Assembly (NCBI RefSeq): GCF_004521915.1
Contig: NZ_SDKD01000008.1
Location: 95,000 to 158,999 of the forward strand
Source of the DNA: Brevibacillus migulae
GTDB lineage: Bacteria; Bacillota; Bacilli; Brevibacillales; Brevibacillaceae
Length of the DNA stretch: 64,000 nucleotides
Reading direction: 5' to 3'
The notes under the pieces are model-generated. The model ran no database searches. It was not told the DNA's origin and saw nothing but the letters and a program-made list of their open reading frames with translations. A program made the translations under genes and the position numbers. Below, one piece after another: positions 59,364 to 64,000 of this stretch. The first letter of the stretch is position 1. Each line of letters starts with the position of its first letter.

Positions 59364-60079
59364 TGCTTCGAGTGGAAAATCTGAGTACCTCCTATGGACA
59401 GATCAAGGCAATCCGGGACGTCTCCTTGCATGTGCCGGAAGGAAAAATAGTCAGTTTGATCGGCGCCAATGGCGCAGGGAAAACCACGACGATGAAAACG
59501 ATCGCGGGACTCTTGACGCCGAAGAGCGGTACCGTTACCTTTTGCGGGCAGCGCATCGAGGGCTGGAAGCCGCATCGCCTGGTGGAAGCGGGCATGGCGC
59601 TCGTGCCAGAAGGACGGGCGATTCTCGGAAAGATGACCGTACTGGAAAACCTGGAGATGGGAGCTTTTCAGCGTAAGGATGCACAGGGAATCAAGGACGA
59701 TATGGAAAAGATGATGACCTGGTTCCCGATCCTCAAGGAACGGCTGAACCAACTGGGCGGCACGATGTCCGGCGGGCAGCAGCAGATGCTCTCGATCGCG
59801 CGTGCGCTGATGTCTCGTCCCAAGCTCCTGCTGCTCGATGAACCGTCCATGGGTCTGGCTCCGATCGTCGTGTCTGATATTTTCAAAGTCATTCGGCAAA
59901 TCAATCAGGAAGGAACCACCGTGCTGATCGTAGAACAAAACGTCAAGCAGGCCCTGAAAATTGCGGACTACGGCTATGTGCTGGAGGTCGGACAGATTGT
60001 GCATGAGGGCACCGGAGAAGCCTTGCTGAATGATGAGCGGGTGAAAGAAGCGTATCTGGGCGGACGCAAACACGCGTGA
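59363..60079 (+). CDS. livF: Branched-chain amino acid ABC transporter ATPase LivF
   Basis: A 238-residue ATPase. Walker A GANGAGKTT, signature MSGGQQQMLSIARAL, Walker B LLLLDEPSMGL and the switch region VEQNVKQAL are intact. It is the last gene of the liv operon. The terminator is 42 bases downstream. Its 3' third (59909-60079) is duplicated in the chimeric gene at 60293. Confidence 0.95.
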   Translation: MLRVENLSTSYGQIKAIRDVSLHVPEGKIVSLIGANGAGKTTTMKTIAGLLTPKSGTVTFCGQRIEGWKPHRLVEAGMALVPEGRAILGKMTVLENLEMGAFQRKDAQGIKDDMEKMMTWFPILKERLNQLGGTMSGGQQQMLSIARALMSRPKLLLLDEPSMGLAPIVVSDIFKVIRQINQEGTTVLIVEQNVKQALKIADYGYVLEVGQIVHEGTGEALLNDERVKEAYLGGRKHA

Positions 60080-60120
60080 CGCTCGGGTATTGGATGTGTA
60101 AATGAATGGAAAAGATCATG

Positions 60121-60155
60121 AGGCTCCGTCAAGTTTCCTTGGCGGGGCTTTTTCT
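60121..60155 (+). terminator. Rho-independent terminator of the liv operon
   Basis: GGCTCCGTCAAG pairs with CTTGGCGGGGC (G-U pairs) around four bases, then TTTTTC. Confidence 0.8.
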
Positions 60156-60292
60156 TTTCCCGATGTCTTTCCTGCATTCTTTTTGGGAAATGTTCACGGA
60201 AAATAAGGATACGCTTCCTCTAGTGATTGGGAAAAGCCCGTTGCTATAGTTATTCCATTAAAAAGAGAACAAGGGAGTAAAGGAGGGGGACC

Positions 60293-60550
60293 ATGATACA
60301 AACCGGAAAGGATTTCTCATCTTATGACGAAACACTCATTTCGTTTTGCAAAAATCTGCTAGAGATCATGCATGAGGGAACCACCGTGCTGATTCTGGAG
60401 CAAAACGTCAAGCAGGCTCTGAAAATTGCGGACTATGGCTATGTGCTGGAAGTCGGGCAAATCCTGCACGAAGGCTCCGTCGAGACCATGTTGAATGACA
60501 AGCGAGTAAAAGTAGCTTATCTGTGCGGTCAAAAACAAGCGAAGCCCTAA
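60293..60550 (+). CDS. Chimeric small protein: methyltransferase 5' end fused to livF 3' end
   Basis: An 85-residue frame. Residues 1-25 (MIQTGKDFSS, YDETLISFCKNLLE) resemble the first 40 residues of the next gene with a 15-residue gap. From residue 28 on (EGTTVLILEQNVKQALKIAD) it matches the C-terminus of LivF, 45 of 56 residues identical by my alignment. It has no Walker motifs, so it is not an ATPase. It has a good start (AAAGGAGGGG, then ATG). It may be expressed as a non-functional peptide or have a new role; a tandem-duplication junction is the likely origin. Confidence 0.7.
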   Translation: MIQTGKDFSSYDETLISFCKNLLEIMHEGTTVLILEQNVKQALKIADYGYVLEVGQILHEGSVETMLNDKRVKVAYLCGQKQAKP

Positions 60551-60577
60551 ATAGAGGCGAACAGGAGAGAGAGAACA

Positions 60578-61540
60578 ATGCCACAGACCTGTAAGGATTT
60601 ATCATCGATCCTTGATGAGATGCGCAGCCGGAGTAGGGAAAAGCAAGAGAACTATGATGAGACACTCACAGCCTTTTGCAAACATTTATTAGAATTGAAA
60701 AAGAGCATGCCTTTTGTGGAATGGAGGAACAGCGTCATCCAATCCTCCTTGACACATCCGCTGCAAGCTTTTCTGTTACAGGATCCGTTTACCAACCGAG
60801 CTTTTTATAAGCCGCGCGGATACGCAGGAGACGCCATCATGATGGATTTGCTTTATGCGGGGGACGGTTCAGTCGCTGCTCCTCTGGAAGGAAAGGAAAC
60901 CAGGGCAGGGTTGAACCTCTACCAATCGGTGCTGAAGCTTTCTACCGCACAAAGTGTGCGAAATCGCAAGGATATCATTGCGAAAAAGCTGGATGAGATT
61001 GCGGGAAAAACAGAGAAACCGGAAGTTTTGGCGGTAGCCTGCGGCCATTTGCGCGAAGCACAGCATTCCGTCGCCTTTCGTCAAGGGAGAGTTGGCAGAT
61101 ACATCGCCTTGGACAGCGATCCGTTGTCGATCAAGCATGTGCATCTCACGCTTGGCAAGAAAGGAGTCACTACCTGTGAGGGGAATGTGCTGGATCTGAT
61201 CCGGGAGGGGGTCAGCTTTGCCTCCTTCGATTTTGTCTATTCAGCGGGCTTATATGACTACCTCGATGACAAAGTGGCGAAACGCTTGACCGAAAAGCTG
61301 TTTCGGATGGTAAAGCCGGGGGGAGTGCTGCTCGTGGCGAACTTCCAGCCCGATCATCTCTGTGCGGCCTATATCGAGGCTTGCTGTGATTGGTGGCTGG
61401 TATACCGCAACGAACCGGCGATGAAAGAGCTGCTCAAAGGAATCCCCCCGGAGGAGATCGATCAGATCCGCATTTATCCAGATGAGACAGGCTCCATTTA
61501 TTTTTTGGAAGTAAAGCGCAACCGGTTAAAGGATGAATGA
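60578..61540 (+). CDS. PhcB-like class I SAM-dependent methyltransferase
   Basis: A 320-residue methyltransferase. The early FYKPRGYAGDAIMMDLLYAG matches the RGYAGD signature of the 3-hydroxypalmitate methyl ester (PhcB) family, many of which make fatty-acid methyl ester signals. Later motifs are EVLAVACGHLREAQHSV (motif I), RYIALDSDPLSIKHV and VYSAGLYDYLDDKVAKRLTEKLFRMVKPGG. The catalytic substrate here is unknown. ATG at 60578 follows CAGGAGAGA. Its end is 79 bases from the oxidase start. Confidence 0.78.
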   Translation: MPQTCKDLSSILDEMRSRSREKQENYDETLTAFCKHLLELKKSMPFVEWRNSVIQSSLTHPLQAFLLQDPFTNRAFYKPRGYAGDAIMMDLLYAGDGSVAAPLEGKETRAGLNLYQSVLKLSTAQSVRNRKDIIAKKLDEIAGKTEKPEVLAVACGHLREAQHSVAFRQGRVGRYIALDSDPLSIKHVHLTLGKKGVTTCEGNVLDLIREGVSFASFDFVYSAGLYDYLDDKVAKRLTEKLFRMVKPGGVLLVANFQPDHLCAAYIEACCDWWLVYRNEPAMKELLKGIPPEEIDQIRIYPDETGSIYFLEVKRNRLKDE

Positions 61541-61619
61541 AAAGGATCGAAGCGAACGAACTGTGTACGTGCCCAGCACATATATAAATCGTAGCGTTAT
61601 ATGCAAAGGGGCCGATCCT

Positions 61620-63272
61620 ATGCCAGATGAGACACGCAAAGCGAAAACCGCGCTTGCGAAGAAAAAGTTGAAGCCAAAACCGGTTGCTTTTCGGAGGAGG
61701 AGGTTGGCGAATAACCAGCCCACAGTCAATCCAGCCGATCCAGAAACGATCCCCAAATTTATCGACCCTCTTCCCATCCCGCCAGTCGCAAAACCCGTCT
61801 TTCATGATTCCTATTATGAGATTGAAATGCGAGAAGCCAGGCACCAATTTCACAGCTATTTCCCGTTGACGACAGTCTGGGGCTATGACGGTATGGTGCC
61901 AGGTCCGACATTTGATGTCGCGAAGGATCAACTCGTCAAAGTCAAATGGATAAACAACCTCCCGCTCAAGCACTTTTTGCCGGTAGATCACACGCTCCAC
62001 GGCGCGATTGATTCGCCGGAAGTTCGGACAGTGGTTCACCTGCATGGTGCCAATGTCGACTGGGAAAGCGATGGACATCCCGAGGCTTGGTTTACCAAAG
62101 ACTATGCACGCACCGGTGCGTTCTTCAGACGAATGGTCTATGAATACACCAATCATCAGCAAGGAACGACACTCTGGTATCATGACCATGCGATTGGTCT
62201 TACCCGGCTGAATGTGTATGCCGGCTTGGCAGGTTTTTATTTGATTCGTGACAGCCTTGAGCGGAGATTGAAGCTGCCAAGCGGTGACTACGAAATCCCG
62301 CTGATGATTCAGGATAAGAGCTTCAAGGAAGACGGCTCGCTTTTTTATCCGGATCAACCGCCTTTTCCGGTGTCTGTCAATCCGTCCGTCGTGCCGGGAT
62401 TTTTGGGGAATACAATCGTGGTGAACGGGAAAGTATGGCCGCATTTACGTGTGGAACCACGAAAATACCGGTTCCGGATCGTCAACGCCTCCAATCGAAG
62501 GGGATATACGTTAAGCCTTTCCAATCAGGAAGCGTTCACGCAAATTGGGACCGACGGAGGGCTGATGGCAAGCCCGGTGCAGCTGAACTCCATTCGCCTG
62601 GAGCCGGCAGAACGGGCGGATCTGATCATCGACTTTTCCACGATGCAAGGGCAGACGATCACTTTGCAAAACGATGACCCAAGTCCCCATCTCAGCGTGG
62701 TGTTGCAATTCAGGGTCGATCTGCCTTTGCGTGGTGAAGACCGTTCGCAAATTCCCGCACAGCTGTATCCGGCGATGGAGCTGCACGAGCATACGGCCCA
62801 CACGGTCAGGGACCTGACGCTGAGCGCGACCACTGATGAATTCGGCAGACCGATGCTTTTGCTGGGCGAGCGGATGTGGCATGATCCGGCCACCGAAAAA
62901 CCAGCCTATGACAGTGTCGAGATCTGGAATTTGGTCAATCTCACAGGGGGCCCGCACCCGATTCATGTGCATCTGGTGCAGTTTCGGATTTTGGAGCGAA
63001 GACCTTTCAACATCGAGCGGTTCCAAAAGAAAGGCATTATTGAGTACACCGGACCCGCGCAGCCGCCGAAGGATTATGAGCGAGGTTGGAAGGATACAGT
63101 GAGAGCCGAAGCCGGCATGGTGACGAAAATCATCATGCACTTCAAGGAGCATACGGGAAATTACGTCTGGCATTGCCACTTTTTGGAGCATGAAGATCAC
63201 GATATGATGAGACCGCTCAGAGTCATAACCGATACACATCCCGTGCAGGATAAGCATGCAACGCATACCTAA
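61620..63272 (+). CDS. Multicopper oxidase (CotA/laccase-like)
   Basis: A 550-residue copper oxidase. Copper-ligand motifs: HLHGANV (His140), WYHDHAIGLTRLN (residues 186-198), HPIHVHLVQF (residue 446) and WHCHFLEHEDHDMMRPL, with the T1 Cys at about 519. No signal peptide is present, as in the spore coat laccase CotA. ATG at 61620 follows AAAGGGG by eight bases; ATG 61533 overlaps the preceding gene and lacks a proper site. A basic, low-complexity N-terminus (residues 5-30) is unlike CotA. It may be co-transcribed with the PhcB-like gene. Confidence 0.92.
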   Translation: MPDETRKAKTALAKKKLKPKPVAFRRRRLANNQPTVNPADPETIPKFIDPLPIPPVAKPVFHDSYYEIEMREARHQFHSYFPLTTVWGYDGMVPGPTFDVAKDQLVKVKWINNLPLKHFLPVDHTLHGAIDSPEVRTVVHLHGANVDWESDGHPEAWFTKDYARTGAFFRRMVYEYTNHQQGTTLWYHDHAIGLTRLNVYAGLAGFYLIRDSLERRLKLPSGDYEIPLMIQDKSFKEDGSLFYPDQPPFPVSVNPSVVPGFLGNTIVVNGKVWPHLRVEPRKYRFRIVNASNRRGYTLSLSNQEAFTQIGTDGGLMASPVQLNSIRLEPAERADLIIDFSTMQGQTITLQNDDPSPHLSVVLQFRVDLPLRGEDRSQIPAQLYPAMELHEHTAHTVRDLTLSATTDEFGRPMLLLGERMWHDPATEKPAYDSVEIWNLVNLTGGPHPIHVHLVQFRILERRPFNIERFQKKGIIEYTGPAQPPKDYERGWKDTVRAEAGMVTKIIMHFKEHTGNYVWHCHFLEHEDHDMMRPLRVITDTHPVQDKHATHT

Positions 63273-63281
63273 GGGGAGCAG

Positions 63282-63325
63282 AAAGCCATTCTCTACTGTA
63301 TGAAACAGGAAGAGTGGCTTTTTCA
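63282..63325 (+). terminator. Rho-independent terminator after the multicopper oxidase gene
   Basis: AAAGCCATTCTCT pairs with AGAGTGGCTTT (imperfect), followed by TTTC. Confidence 0.7.
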
Positions 63326-63427
63326 TTTTTAGTCTCGACTCTTTTTCGATGATGTGCTATCATGATACCTTGTTAACGTTTTACCACTTTACCATACTAA
63401 AATATACGAATTTGGGAGAGGATCATC

Positions 63428-64000
63428 ATGAGAAAATTTGCATCATTGGGCTTGTTGCTTGCTATGACGTTTTCACTGATTGTCGGTTGTTCGAGTGCGA
63501 ATACAGCTTCCGAGGACAAGCAGTTGGTGATCGGGATCGATGATAAATTTGCACCAATGGGCTTCCGTGACGAGAAAAACGAAATCGTCGGCTTCGATAT
63601 TGATTACGCGAAAGCAGCTGCGGCCAAAATGGGAAAAGAGGCAGTCTTCCAGCCCATTGATTGGAGCGCGAAAGAGTCCGAATTGAACAGCGGCCGCATC
63701 GATTTGATCTGGAATGGATATACCATCACCGACGAGCGGAAAGAGAAAGTATTGTTTACCAAGCCATACCTGAAAAATGCGCAAGTGATCGTGACATTGG
63801 CGGATTCTAAGCTGACCAAGATGGACGATCTGGCGGATAAGAATGTCGGTCTGCAAAAGCTCTCTTCCGCTGCGGATGCCTTGAATGCGAATCCGATCAA
63901 GGAGAAAATCAAAACCGTCAGCGAATTTCCGGACAACGTGTTGGCTTTGAGCGATTTGAAAACCGGGCGTATTGATGCCGTGATTATTGATGAGATCGTT
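63428..64000 (+). CDS. Amino acid ABC transporter substrate-binding lipoprotein, 5' part (runs off window)
   Basis: The first 191 codons of a polar-amino-acid-type (SBP_bac_3) binding lipoprotein. The signal peptide ends SLIVGC, then SSANTASEDKQLVIGIDDKFAPMGFRD, FDIDYAKAAAAKMG and WNGYTITDERKEKVLFTKPYL, the typical ligand-pocket pattern. ATG at 63428 follows GAGAGGA. The permease and ATPase genes would lie beyond the window. Confidence 0.93.
   Translation, partial: MRKFASLGLLLAMTFSLIVGCSSANTASEDKQLVIGIDDKFAPMGFRDEKNEIVGFDIDYAKAAAAKMGKEAVFQPIDWSAKESELNSGRIDLIWNGYTITDERKEKVLFTKPYLKNAQVIVTLADSKLTKMDDLADKNVGLQKLSSAADALNANPIKEKIKTVSEFPDNVLALSDLKTGRIDAVIIDEIV

Noticed and set aside
60293..60550. 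Chimeric ORF as a third liv ATPase
   Set aside because: Walker A, signature and Walker B are absent; only the C-terminal tail of LivF is there.
1..64000. CRISPR arrays, tRNA or rRNA genes, insertion sequences, prophage genes
   Set aside because: No regularly spaced repeats, cloverleaf-like or rRNA-like sequence, transposase or integrase was recognised on either strand.

Overview
The window looks like chromosomal DNA from an aerobic, endospore-forming, S-layer-bearing Bacillales bacterium, most probably Brevibacillus or a close Paenibacillaceae relative. This rests on the gene content: a GerA-type germination operon, a SpoVB-like flippase, a CotA-type multicopper oxidase, a LysM/Gmad2 spore-type protein, CsaB (S-layer anchoring) and a Bacillus-type FadR regulon. 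Strong AGGAGG-like ribosome binding sites, frequent TTG/GTG starts and moderate GC also fit. No rRNA, tRNA, CRISPR array, insertion sequence or prophage was seen.

Layout. 1-4 kb: the 3' part of mutS2, a DUF350 membrane protein, a 2Fe-2S ferredoxin, a one-helix protein and a nucleotide-sugar dehydrogenase. 4-7.7 kb: WYL regulator, DinB-like, DUF5995 and EamA genes. 7.8-11.7 kb: an iron-regulated siderophore importer matching yclNOPQ, behind a sigma-A promoter with two Fur-type palindromes. 11.8-16.9 kb: quinone-reductase-like, DoxX-like, saccharopine-dehydrogenase-like and D-aminopeptidase genes around a small gene graveyard at 13.2-14.3 kb. 16.9-29.6 kb: a cell-envelope polysaccharide region with two glycosyltransferases, an O-antigen-ligase-like polymerase, an FG-GAP membrane protein with a lipoprotein, MurJ, a CapK-like adenylating enzyme and a SpoVB-like flippase, plus methionine gamma-lyase. 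29.8-37.1 kb: a germination operon in B-A-C order with a fourth small gene, an orphan GerAB, a methyltransferase and csaB. 37.2-40.9 kb: PrmA-like methyltransferase, thiolase and LCP protein.

41-46.2 kb is the fatty-acid beta-oxidation block lcfA-fadR-fadB-etfB-etfA, with a clear FadR box ahead of fadR and a different palindrome ahead of fadB. 46.3-53.2 kb is a sugar-catabolic operon: a LacI-type regulator that apparently starts at ATT, a sugar isomerase, a Gfo/Idh dehydrogenase and an ABC importer lacking its ATPase. Its promoter-proximal operator is repeated exactly inside the dehydrogenase gene 2.8 kb downstream. 53.7-55.3 kb: trxA, a broken XRE/cupin regulator and a LysM/Gmad2 protein. 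55.4-60.1 kb: a complete branched-chain amino acid ABC importer. 60.3-63.3 kb: an in-frame chimera joining a methyltransferase 5' end to a livF 3' end, then the intact methyltransferase (PhcB-like) and the multicopper oxidase. The window ends inside an amino-acid-type substrate-binding lipoprotein.

In Bacillus subtilis mutS2, a DUF350 gene, lcfA, fadR, fadB, etfB, etfA and trxA are close neighbours. Here the same backbone is present in the same order but is separated by about 39 kb of envelope, germination and iron genes and about 7 kb of sugar-uptake genes.
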